Shown: piece by piece, positions 1-5,103 of the stretch | Layout: the number at the start of each line of letters is the position of its first letter | Position numbering within the stretch: position 1 is the stretch's first letter | Origin: Deltaproteobacteria bacterium | Lineage (GTDB): Bacteria > Myxococcota_A > UBA9160 > PR03 | Reading direction: 5' to 3' | Length of the DNA stretch: 5,207 nucleotides | Assembly: GCA_018262315.1 (NCBI GenBank) | Contig: JAGSPS010000241.1 | Location: 1 to 5,207, forward strand | Notes under the pieces: generated by a model | Told to the model about the DNA's origin: nothing | Databases searched by the model: none | What the model saw: the letters and a program-made list of their open reading frames with translations, nothing else | Made by a program: the position numbers and the translations under genes

Positions 1-2
1 TG

Positions 3-20
3 CGGAGACTCTCGCGATGA
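3..20 (+). CDS. Possible 3' end of ruvA (partial)
   Basis: A reading frame entering from the left edge ends at TGA 18-20 and overlaps the ruvB ATG as ATGA, the usual signature of translational coupling. The five visible codons before the stop read RRLSR. RuvA is the junction-recognition partner of RuvB and commonly lies directly upstream, so it is the natural candidate. Only five residues are visible, so the identity rests on gene order and not on sequence similarity. Confidence 0.3.
   Translation, partial: RRLSR
4..8 (+). promoter_or_regulatory. Ribosome binding site of ruvB
   Basis: GGAGA lies 8 nt before ATG 17 and would sit inside the end of the upstream gene. It supports ATG 17 as the ruvB start. 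Confidence 0.6.
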
Positions 21-1075
21 GCGACCCGATCGTGCGCGAAGAGTTCGCGGCCGAGGCGTCGCCGGACGAGCGCCGCCTCGAAGCGGCGCTGCGGCCGCGC
101 ACGCTCGACGAGTTCGTCGGGCAGGGCGCCCTGCGCGCGAATCTGCGGGTCTTCATCAGCGCGGCTCGCGCAAGGGGCGAGCCCGTCGACCACCACCTCT
201 TCTGCGGCCCGCCGGGACTCGGCAAGACCGCACTCGCCTACGTGCTCGCCCGTGAGATGGGCGCCACGCTCCGGGCGACCAGCGGGCCCGTGTTGGAGCG
301 TCCCAGTGATCTCGCTGCGCTGCTCTCGAATCTGGAAGCCGGCGACGTGCTCTTCGTCGACGAGATCCACCGGCTGCACCCAGCCGTCGAAGAGATCCTC
401 TATCCCGCGATGGAGGACTTCCATCTCGACGTCATGATCGGGCAGGGCCCGAGTGCGCGTTCGATCCGCCTCGACCTGCCGCGCTTCACGCTGGTGGGCG
501 CCACGACGCGAGCGGGCCTGCTCACCGCGCCGCTGCGCGATCGCTTCGGCTACGTCGCGCGTCTCGACTACTACCCGCCCGCCGATCTGGTGGAGATCCT
601 GCGCCGTTCCGCGACGCGGCTCGGTGTGGACGTGGACAGCGAGGCGGCCGGCGAGATCGCGCGTCGCTCGCGCGGCACGCCGCGCATTGCGCTGCGCCTG
701 CTACGCCGGGTGCGCGATTTCGCCCAGGTGGATCCGGCGCGTGACAAGGACGATCCGCAGTTCGCAGCCGTGACGCACGAGATCGCGCGCTTCGCGCTCG
801 GCCGGCTGGAGGTCGACGAAGAGGGTTTCGACCGCCTCGACCGCGCCTTCCTGCGCACGCTGCTCGAAAAGTTCGACGGCGGGCCGGTGGGCGTCGACGC
901 GCTGGCCGCGGCGCTCGGCGAGGATCGCGGCACGGTCGAGGATCTGCTCGAGCCCTTCCTGATGCAGGCGGGGTTCCTCGACCGCACCCCGCGCGGGCGC
1001 GTCGCGACGACGCGGGCCTGGGAGCATTTCGGCAAGACGCCCTCACCGACCGCGGTGCAGCGCCGCCTCTTCTGA
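17..1075 (+). CDS. ruvB: Holliday junction branch-migration ATPase RuvB
   Basis: RuvB is the hexameric AAA+ motor that, with RuvA, drives branch migration of Holliday junctions in the cytoplasm during recombinational repair; RuvC then cuts the junction. The 352-residue product is close to the usual family length of about 335-350. Visible in order: the N-terminal RPRTLDEFVGQ motif (26-36); Walker A GPPGLGKT (64-71) with lysine 70; Walker B VLFVDEIHRL (111-120) with D115 and E116; the sensor-1 segment GATTRAG (161-167); PLRDRF (172-177) with the likely arginine finger R174; and the sensor-2 GTPR (220-223). A C-terminal winged-helix DNA-binding domain starts near GPVGVDALA (289-297). All key residues are present, so the enzyme should be active. 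ATG 17 has a good ribosome binding site and an ATGA overlap with an upstream frame, consistent with a ruvA-ruvB operon. Codon use matches the neighbours. Confidence 0.98.
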   Translation: MSDPIVREEFAAEASPDERRLEAALRPRTLDEFVGQGALRANLRVFISAARARGEPVDHHLFCGPPGLGKTALAYVLAREMGATLRATSGPVLERPSDLAALLSNLEAGDVLFVDEIHRLHPAVEEILYPAMEDFHLDVMIGQGPSARSIRLDLPRFTLVGATTRAGLLTAPLRDRFGYVARLDYYPPADLVEILRRSATRLGVDVDSEAAGEIARRSRGTPRIALRLLRRVRDFAQVDPARDKDDPQFAAVTHEIARFALGRLEVDEEGFDRLDRAFLRTLLEKFDGGPVGVDALAAALGEDRGTVEDLLEPFLMQAGFLDRTPRGRVATTRAWEHFGKTPSPTAVQRRLF

Positions 1076-1081
1076 GCGGGT

Positions 1082-1100
1082 CCGCCGAGCTTCGCGGCGG
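1082..1100 (+). other. GC hairpin in the ruvB-kinase gap
   Basis: CCGCCG (1082-1087) and CGGCGG (1095-1100) are perfect inverted arms around a 7-nt loop, starting 7 nt after the ruvB stop. No T-run follows, so it is not a classical intrinsic terminator. It could attenuate read-through or protect the 3' end of the ruvB message. I see no convincing promoter in the rest of the 91-base gap. Confidence 0.35.
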
Positions 1101-1166
1101 CAAGTTCCGCGCATCGCGCCTCAACACTCCTCTCGCACCAGCCGATACGGCTCGGGCCGGACTCGG

Positions 1167-3788
1167 GTGTCCGGAAGGCGCCGAGGCGGGGAGCCCACGC
1201 CGGGAGTCACGCTGATTCGTTCGCTCGTGAAGAGCCTCATCTTGCTCGCGGCCCTCGCGCTGATCGGCGCGGGCGGCGCCGGTCTCTATCTGGCGCGCGG
1301 TTCGAACGACGACCCGCGCGTCCGCGCCGGTCGCAAGCAGGTCGAGCAGCTCGGCAAGCAGGCCGGGGTGCCCGACAGCCGCACCGTGATCTACGGCAAG
1401 TTGCCGCTGGCTGCGCTCGGCGCGGGTGCCGTGTTGCTCGTCGCGACGCTGCTTGCCGGACGGATCCAGCTGCCGTCGCGACGGCTCGCCGAGGCGCACC
1501 CCGAGTCGAACGAGCGCGCCGAGCTCCCGCGCCTGGATCGCCGCTCGTCCCGCAAGGTCGAGCGCACCGCGCATACGCTCGCGAAGCGGGGTCAGCTCTA
1601 CGAGGCCGCCGAGCTGTGCTTCGAGAGCGGCGTGCTCGATGCCGCCGCCGATTACTTCGTCGAGGCCAGCGAGTACGTGCGCGCGGCCGAGATCCGTCAC
1701 GATCAGAACCGCTTCCTCGAGGCCGCCGAGCTGCATCTGAAGGCCGGCGACAACGAGACGGCAGGAACGATCTTCGCGTCGCAGGGCGACAACAAACGCG
1801 CCGCGGATTGCTTCCTCGCCGCGGGACGCATGACGGTGGCGGGCGAACTCTTCGAGAAGGCCGGCGACTTTCGTCGCGCGGGCACCTGCTATCGCGAAGC
1901 CGGCTTCGAGCGACAGGCCGCGCACGCCTTCATTCGCTGCCAGTCGTGGAAGGACGCCGCCGACGCTCTCGAAGCGGTGATCCTCGAGGAGCGCACCCGC
2001 ACCGGCACCGGCCAGAACCCCCAACACGCGCGCGAGCTCCAGACGCTCGTCCTGCAGGCCGGCAAGCTGTACGACCAGGCGGGCGAACTCGAGCGCGCGG
2101 AGAGCGTGCTCGAGAAGGGCGGCTGCCATGTCGCCGCGGCGGAGGTGGCGCTGCGGCGCGGTCGCTTCGCGAAGGCCGCCGAGCTGTTCCTCGAGGGCAA
2201 CCAGCCCGTGCGCGCCGCGGAGGTGTTGCAACAAAACGGCGAGGAGCAGGCGGCAGCGCGCATTCTCGGCGAGTACCACCGCGCGCGCGGCAGTGACCAG
2301 GAAGCGGCGCATTATCTCGAAGTCGCCGGCGAGTACTGCGCCGCGGGAGACGTCCACCGCAAGCTCGAAGATTTCGCGCGCGCGGGTCAGGCCTACGAGA
2401 AGGCCGGCGATCGCGCGCAGGCCGCCGACATGTATCGCGTTGGCGGCAACCCGGCGCGGGCCGCGGCGAACTGGGAAAAGGTCGGACGCTGGGAGGATGC
2501 GGCCAGCTGCTGGGAAGAGGCGGGCGACGCACGGCGGCGTGCGGCGGCGCTGCTGAAGGCCGGTCGTCTGCTCGACGCTGGCGAGATCTATCACAGCGAA
2601 GGTCTCGAGGAGGACGCCATCAAGGTGCTCCAGCAGATCCCCGCCGGCAGTCCCGACTTTGCCCCCGCCTCGGCGATCCTCGGTGGTGTATTCCAGAACC
2701 GCGGCCAGCTCGGGCTCGCGGTGATGAAGCTGCGCGAGGCGATCGGGCAGGGCGCCGTCGACCGCAAGAGCCTGCGGCTCCATTACACGCTCGCCACCGT
2801 CCACGAAGCCAACGGCGAGCTGCGCGAGGCGGTCGAGGTCTACGAGAAGATTCTCGCCTGCGACTACCACTACGAGGACGTCGAGCAGCGACTCGCTGCG
2901 GCGCGCTCGAAAGTGCCGGAGAAGCCGCGCGACGAAACGACGGCCGTCACGGATGGCGCGGCCTCCGGACTGCGAACGCAGCCGAGTCGCTATCAGATCG
3001 TCGGGGAACTGGGGCGCGGCGGGATGGGCATCGTCTACAAGGCGAAGGACACCGTCCTCGACCGACTCGTCGCCTACAAAGTGCTGCCCGACGCGCTCAA
3101 GGAGAACCCGCAGGCGCTCAAGAATTTCCTTCGCGAGGCCAAGAGCGCCGCGCAGCTCAATCACCCGAACATCGTGACCGTCTACGACGCGGGCGAGCAG
3201 GACGGCCGCTACTACATCGCGATGGAGTTCGTCGACGGCAACACGCTGAAGGAGATCGTGCGCCGGCGCGGCGCGATCGCGTCGGGCGGCGTGCTCCACG
3301 TGCTGGTCCAGATGTGCGAAGCGCTCGCCTTCGCGCACGACAAGAAGATCGTGCACCGCGACATCAAGACGGCGAATACGATGTGGACTCGCGATCGCAA
3401 GGCGAAGATCATGGACTTCGGTCTCGCGAAGATCGTCGAGGAAGTGCGCAATCACACGACGCTGGTCTCGGGGACGCCGTATTACATGAGTCCCGAGCAG
3501 ACGCTGGGTCGCAACGTCGACTACCGCACCGACATCTACTCGTTGGGCGTCACGATCTTCGAACTGGCGACCGGCCAGCTGCCCTTCACCGAGGGCAACA
3601 TTCCGTACCACCACGTTCACACGCCGCCGCCGGATGCGCGCGAATTGAAGCCCGACGTGCCGGCGCTGCTGGCGGAGATCGTCGCCCGCTGTCTGCGCAA
3701 GGATCCCGACGAGCGCTACCAGTCGGTGCGCGAGATCCTCGCCGAGGTGCGCGCTGGAATGGGCCGCTCGCGCGGCCAGGACAGCTGA
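1167..3788 (+). CDS. Membrane-anchored Ser/Thr protein kinase with N-terminal 13-residue helical-repeat solenoid
   Basis: Predicted Hanks-type Ser/Thr kinase of 873 residues. Order: basic N-terminus; membrane helices near 22-43 and 78-99 joined by a short loop; linker; 13-residue alpha repeats (143-272, 307-358, 376-479); two 34-residue-type TPRs (about 497-575); linker; kinase (about 609-861). The kinase has glycine loop GELGRGGMGIVYKA (613-626), K638 in VAYK, alpha-C E657, HRDIKTAN (730-737), DFG (750-752), SPE (775-777), TDIYSLG (788-794) and R850, so it is a complete RD-type kinase expected to be active. Activation-loop T764, T765, S768 and T770 are candidate phosphosites. Two helices with basic ends put repeats and kinase in the cytoplasm. 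The start is uncertain: GTG 1167 is the first possible, but codons 1-20 use AGG, CGA and GGA, rare elsewhere in the gene, and GTG 1227 would begin MKSLILLAALAL; neither has a clear ribosome binding site. The substrate is unknown. Confidence 0.93.
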   Translation: MSGRRRGGEPTPGVTLIRSLVKSLILLAALALIGAGGAGLYLARGSNDDPRVRAGRKQVEQLGKQAGVPDSRTVIYGKLPLAALGAGAVLLVATLLAGRIQLPSRRLAEAHPESNERAELPRLDRRSSRKVERTAHTLAKRGQLYEAAELCFESGVLDAAADYFVEASEYVRAAEIRHDQNRFLEAAELHLKAGDNETAGTIFASQGDNKRAADCFLAAGRMTVAGELFEKAGDFRRAGTCYREAGFERQAAHAFIRCQSWKDAADALEAVILEERTRTGTGQNPQHARELQTLVLQAGKLYDQAGELERAESVLEKGGCHVAAAEVALRRGRFAKAAELFLEGNQPVRAAEVLQQNGEEQAAARILGEYHRARGSDQEAAHYLEVAGEYCAAGDVHRKLEDFARAGQAYEKAGDRAQAADMYRVGGNPARAAANWEKVGRWEDAASCWEEAGDARRRAAALLKAGRLLDAGEIYHSEGLEEDAIKVLQQIPAGSPDFAPASAILGGVFQNRGQLGLAVMKLREAIGQGAVDRKSLRLHYTLATVHEANGELREAVEVYEKILACDYHYEDVEQRLAAARSKVPEKPRDETTAVTDGAASGLRTQPSRYQIVGELGRGGMGIVYKAKDTVLDRLVAYKVLPDALKENPQALKNFLREAKSAAQLNHPNIVTVYDAGEQDGRYYIAMEFVDGNTLKEIVRRRGAIASGGVLHVLVQMCEALAFAHDKKIVHRDIKTANTMWTRDRKAKIMDFGLAKIVEEVRNHTTLVSGTPYYMSPEQTLGRNVDYRTDIYSLGVTIFELATGQLPFTEGNIPYHHVHTPPPDARELKPDVPALLAEIVARCLRKDPDERYQSVREILAEVRAGMGRSRGQDS
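1593..1982 (+). repeat. Array A: ten exact 13-codon repeat units inside the kinase gene
   Basis: Residues 143-272 divide without remainder into ten 13-residue units (39 bases each). The pattern is roughly x-x-x-x-A-[AG]-x-x-[FYL]-x-x-A-G. Examples are RFLEAAELHLKAG (182-194), RMTVAGELFEKAG (221-233) and DFRRAGTCYREAG (234-246). Each unit looks like one short helix ending in an AG turn, so two units would make a 26-residue hairpin, shorter than a 34-residue TPR. The DNA copies have diverged, so this is a protein-level repeat and not a recent tandem duplication. Confidence 0.85.
2085..2240 (+). repeat. Array B: four 13-codon repeat units
   Basis: Residues 307-358 form four further units in the same register, for example RFAKAAELFLEGN (333-345) and QPVRAAEVLQQNG (346-358). 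The array is separated from array A by a 34-residue spacer (273-306) rich in T, R, Q and G, which may be a loop or one ordinary helix pair. It is separated from array C by a single 17-residue unit (359-375) carrying a four-residue insertion. Confidence 0.75.
2292..2603 (+). repeat. Array C: eight exact 13-codon repeat units
   Basis: Residues 376-479 divide exactly into eight 13-residue units, including DFARAGQAYEKAG (402-414), RWEDAASCWEEAG (441-453) and RLLDAGEIYHSEG (467-479). A final degenerate unit (480-494) leads into two conventional TPRs. Small residues at positions 5-6 and AG at 12-13 are the most constant, and an aromatic or aliphatic residue usually fills position 9. The rigid spacing argues for a regular superhelical scaffold, probably for protein binding. 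Confidence 0.85.
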
Positions 3789-3817
3789 GTGGCCGCACGG
3801 ATTGCCCCGGTTTCGTC

Positions 3818-3833
3818 GTGATATTTCTATCAC
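3818..3833. promoter_or_regulatory. Perfect palindrome, candidate activator-binding site
   Basis: GTGATA (3818-3823), TTTC, TATCAC (3828-3833) is a perfect 6-bp inverted repeat with a 4-nt centre. Its middle lies about 180 bases upstream of the predicted sigma-54 start, within the usual distance of enhancer sites for sigma-54 activators. A degenerate copy sits exactly 20 bases further on at 3838-3853 (8 of 16 positions match, including the TCAC end). No T-run follows, and the stem is A/T-rich, so a terminator for the kinase gene is a weaker reading. The binding protein is unknown. Confidence 0.45.
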
Positions 3834-3855
3834 ACCCGTAATGGCAACGTCACAG

Positions 3856-3901
3856 CTGCAACGCTCCCCCCGGCCGATCCCCAGGGGTTTCTGCGACGCT
3901 C
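3856..3901 (+). repeat. Imperfect 11-base direct repeats, each leading into a homopolymer run
   Basis: CTGCAACGCTC (3856-3866) and CTGCGACGCTC (3891-3901) differ at one base and lie 35 bases apart. The first runs into C6 (3866-3871), the second into T6 (3902-3907). A shorter third copy, TGCGACG, is at 3907-3913. They lie between the palindrome and the IHF-type site. The function is unknown, and chance or slippage is possible. Confidence 0.4.
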
Positions 3902-3929
3902 TTTTTTGCGACGATTATTAGGGCTGCAG

Positions 3930-3942
3930 AATCAATCGGTTA
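3930..3942 (+). promoter_or_regulatory. Candidate IHF binding site
   Basis: AATCAATCGGTTA matches every defined position of the E. coli IHF consensus WATCAANNNNTTR. It lies at about -76 to -64 from the predicted sigma-54 start, between the palindrome and the promoter, where IHF usually bends DNA to bring an activator to the polymerase. A T6 tract about 23 bases upstream (3902-3907) fits the A/T tract often found on that side of IHF sites. Binding is inferred. Confidence 0.55.
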
Positions 3943-3978
3943 GGTGGAGAAGTCGCGAGTCCCGATGGGGACGCCAGA

Positions 3979-3995
3979 CTGGCATGGCGATTGCT
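3979..3995 (+). promoter_or_regulatory. Sigma-54 (-24/-12) promoter upstream of lpxC
   Basis: CTGGCATG, four bases, then TTGCT matches the published consensus YTGGCACG-N4-TTGCW with one mismatch (T for C at 3985). The five bases before TGG (3975-3979) also fit mrNrY. The GG (3981-3982) and GC (3993-3994) are exactly 10 bases apart, as sigma-54 needs. Taking C3994 as -12, transcription would start near 4006, about 90 nt before the lpxC start. By hand calculation with equal base frequencies, a match this good on either strand of a 300-base region is expected about 0.003 times. It points toward lpxC with no gene between. Confidence 0.7.
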
Positions 3996-4026
3996 TCGCT
4001 GGGGGCCGTCGATCGAGATGTCGGAC

Positions 4027-4082
4027 TGTCACCTGGGCCGCGATCGACGCTGATATCGCGGATATGTCACCTGCGCTGATAT
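4027..4082 (+). repeat. Duplicated motif pair in the lpxC leader
   Basis: TGTCACCTG occurs at 4027-4035 and 4065-4073, and CGCTGATAT at 4048-4056 and 4074-4082. Both words appear twice in the same order. In the first copy they are 12 bases apart; in the second they are fused into one 18-base block ending just before the lpxC ribosome binding site. The layout suggests a duplication with an insertion or deletion, or paired operators for a regulator acting on the leader or start region. Confidence 0.75.
4038..4061 (+). other. Hairpin in the predicted lpxC leader
   Basis: CCGCGAT (4038-4044) and ATCGCGG (4055-4061) are perfect 7-bp arms around a 10-nt loop. The structure lies between the two copies of the repeated motif and about 20 bases before the lpxC ribosome binding site. 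ATATC/GATAT (4053-4057 and 4061-4065) is a competing smaller inverted repeat. It may influence translation of lpxC; no known riboswitch class is recognised. Confidence 0.4.
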
Positions 4083-4083
4083 G

Positions 4084-4089
4084 GGGGGA
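4084..4089 (+). promoter_or_regulatory. Ribosome binding site deciding the lpxC start
   Basis: GGGGGA (4084-4089, within GGGGGGAAG 4083-4091) lies 6 nt before GTG 4096. The upstream in-frame ATG at 4081 overlaps this purine block, so it would consume its own ribosome binding site and is the poorer start. Confidence 0.7.
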
Positions 4090-4095
4090 AGCGCT

Positions 4096-5013
4096 GTGCG
4101 ACAACGCACCATTGCAGAGAAGATTTCATGCACCGGAGTCGGGCTGCACACGGGCAAACCCGTGCAGCTCACGTTGTACCCGGCGCGCGCCGGCTCGGGA
4201 ATCGTGTTCGTCCGGACCGATCTGCCGAGCCCCGTCGAGATTCCGGCCTCGCCGGCGTCGCTGACGAGCAAGGCCCATCTGGCGACGACGCTCAGCCGGG
4301 GCGACGTGACGCTCGACACGGTGGAACACCTGCTCGCCGCGGCCTATGGGCTCGGCGTGGACAACCTCCGCGTCGAAGTCGAGGGCCCGGAGATCCCGGG
4401 CATGGACGGCAGCGCTGCGTCCTTCGTGTTCCTGATTCGCGCCGCCGGGATCTACGAGCAATCCGTGCCGCGCAACGTGTTGCGCATCGCGCGCCCGGTC
4501 GAGATCCGAGAAGGCCAGCGCCGGATCCGCATCGAACCCGGGCGCGGCTTTCGCATCAGCTACGAGATCGATTTCGAGCACCCCAGCATTGGCCGCCAGG
4601 CCCTGTACGACCTCGATCTCTCCGAAGAGAGCTTCGAGCGCGAGATCGCGCGCGCTCGCACCTTTGGGTTCGTCGACGAAGTCGATGCGCTCTGGCGGGC
4701 CGGTCGCGCGCGCGGCGCGTGCCTGGACAACACCGTCGTGCTCGACGCGACTCGCGTGCTGAACCGCGACGGTCTGCGCTTCCCGGACGAGTTCGTGCGC
4801 CACAAGGTGCTCGACCTGCTGGGCGACCTCGCTCTGCTCGGCGTTCGTCTGGAAGGTCACGTCCGCGTGGAGCGCGGCGGTCACGCGCTCCATCAGAAGC
4901 TCGTCGCAAAGCTCGCGGGCGAGCGCGTCGCACGCCGCGTCGAACAGGTGTTGCACAGCGCCGACGTCGTGCGTCCGCCGCTGCGCGCCGTCCTGGGTGG
5001 TCGCTCGGTCTGA
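4096..5013 (+). CDS. lpxC: UDP-3-O-acyl-N-acetylglucosamine deacetylase LpxC
   Basis: LpxC is the cytoplasmic zinc enzyme that removes the acetyl group from UDP-3-O-acyl-GlcNAc, the committed step of lipid A synthesis. From GTG 4096 the product is 305 residues, the same as E. coli LpxC, and begins RQRTIAEKISCTGVGLH after the initiator, typical of the family. Visible: zinc ligand H78 with neighbouring catalytic E77 in TVEHLLAA; zinc ligands H236 and D240 in RHKVLDLLGDL, with D244 following; H263 in GGHALH; ARTFGF (187-192) near the substrate site; and the family motif GPEIPGMDGSA (97-107). Nothing essential is missing. The in-frame ATG 4081 would add five residues but overlaps the ribosome binding site. 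It stands alone on its strand after a 307-base control region with a sigma-54 type promoter, and not in a division gene cluster as in E. coli. A downstream gene runs convergently. Confidence 0.97.
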   Translation: MRQRTIAEKISCTGVGLHTGKPVQLTLYPARAGSGIVFVRTDLPSPVEIPASPASLTSKAHLATTLSRGDVTLDTVEHLLAAAYGLGVDNLRVEVEGPEIPGMDGSAASFVFLIRAAGIYEQSVPRNVLRIARPVEIREGQRRIRIEPGRGFRISYEIDFEHPSIGRQALYDLDLSEESFEREIARARTFGFVDEVDALWRAGRARGACLDNTVVLDATRVLNRDGLRFPDEFVRHKVLDLLGDLALLGVRLEGHVRVERGGHALHQKLVAKLAGERVARRVEQVLHSADVVRPPLRAVLGGRSV

Positions 5014-5046
5014 CCGCCTAGACGCCGAGCCGCAATCGAGGACGAA

Positions 5047-5059
5047 GGGGACTGTCCCT
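5047..5059. repeat. Short GGGACTGTCCC palindrome between convergent genes
   Basis: GGGAC (5048-5052) and GTCCC (5054-5058) are mirror arms around one base, extendable by one G-T pair (5047/5059). In RNA this folds as a 4-5 bp stem with a 3-nt loop. It lies between the lpxC stop and the stop of the convergent gene and might help end transcription, though no T-run follows. Palindromes of the GGGGAC-N-GTCCC type recur between genes in many bacteria, often linked with REP-associated transposases; that is from memory and only one copy is visible here. Confidence 0.4.
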
Positions 5060-5103
5060 CCGGCCCGCGAACGAAGCTCAGGACCCGTCGGGCAGGGCGC
5101 GTC

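Larger units (their letters stand above)
3789..4095 (+). other. Gene-free control region between the kinase gene and lpxC
   Basis: This 307-base stretch has no convincing coding frame. Parts of it are clearly richer in A+T than the flanking genes, for example around 3818-3833 and 3902-3942. It holds, in order, a palindrome, a pair of imperfect 11-base repeats, a T6 tract, an IHF-type site, a -24/-12 promoter and a leader with duplicated motifs. All are listed separately. I see no equally good sigma-70 type promoter in it. Confidence 0.7.

Noticed and set aside
522..3833. A stop-free frame of 1103 codons on the - strand across ruvB and the kinase gene
   Set aside because: It mirrors two clearly real genes on the + strand. 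In G+C-rich genes the antisense frame often lacks stops, and the translation shows no family motif.
3818..3833. CRP-type site in the palindrome
   Set aside because: The GTGA and TCAC halves are 8 bases apart, whereas the CRP site has 6, so the spacing does not fit.
3866..3907. Intrinsic terminator for the kinase gene ending in the T6 tract
   Set aside because: No stable GC stem lies directly before the T-run. The CCCC/GGGG pairing (3879-3887) leaves no room for a loop, and the alternative stem is about 15 bases from the Ts.
3906..3932. Sigma-70 type promoter TTGCGA ... CAGAAT before lpxC
   Set aside because: Both boxes match only 4 of 6 positions and the spacing is 15 bases, much weaker than the -24/-12 element.
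3944..4264. Open frame of 106 codons in the region before lpxC
   Set aside because: It runs into lpxC in another frame, its product shows no recognisable features, and it covers the promoter and leader elements.
4126..4956. Long antisense frame inside lpxC
   Set aside because: Shadow of lpxC, whose catalytic residues are all on the + strand.
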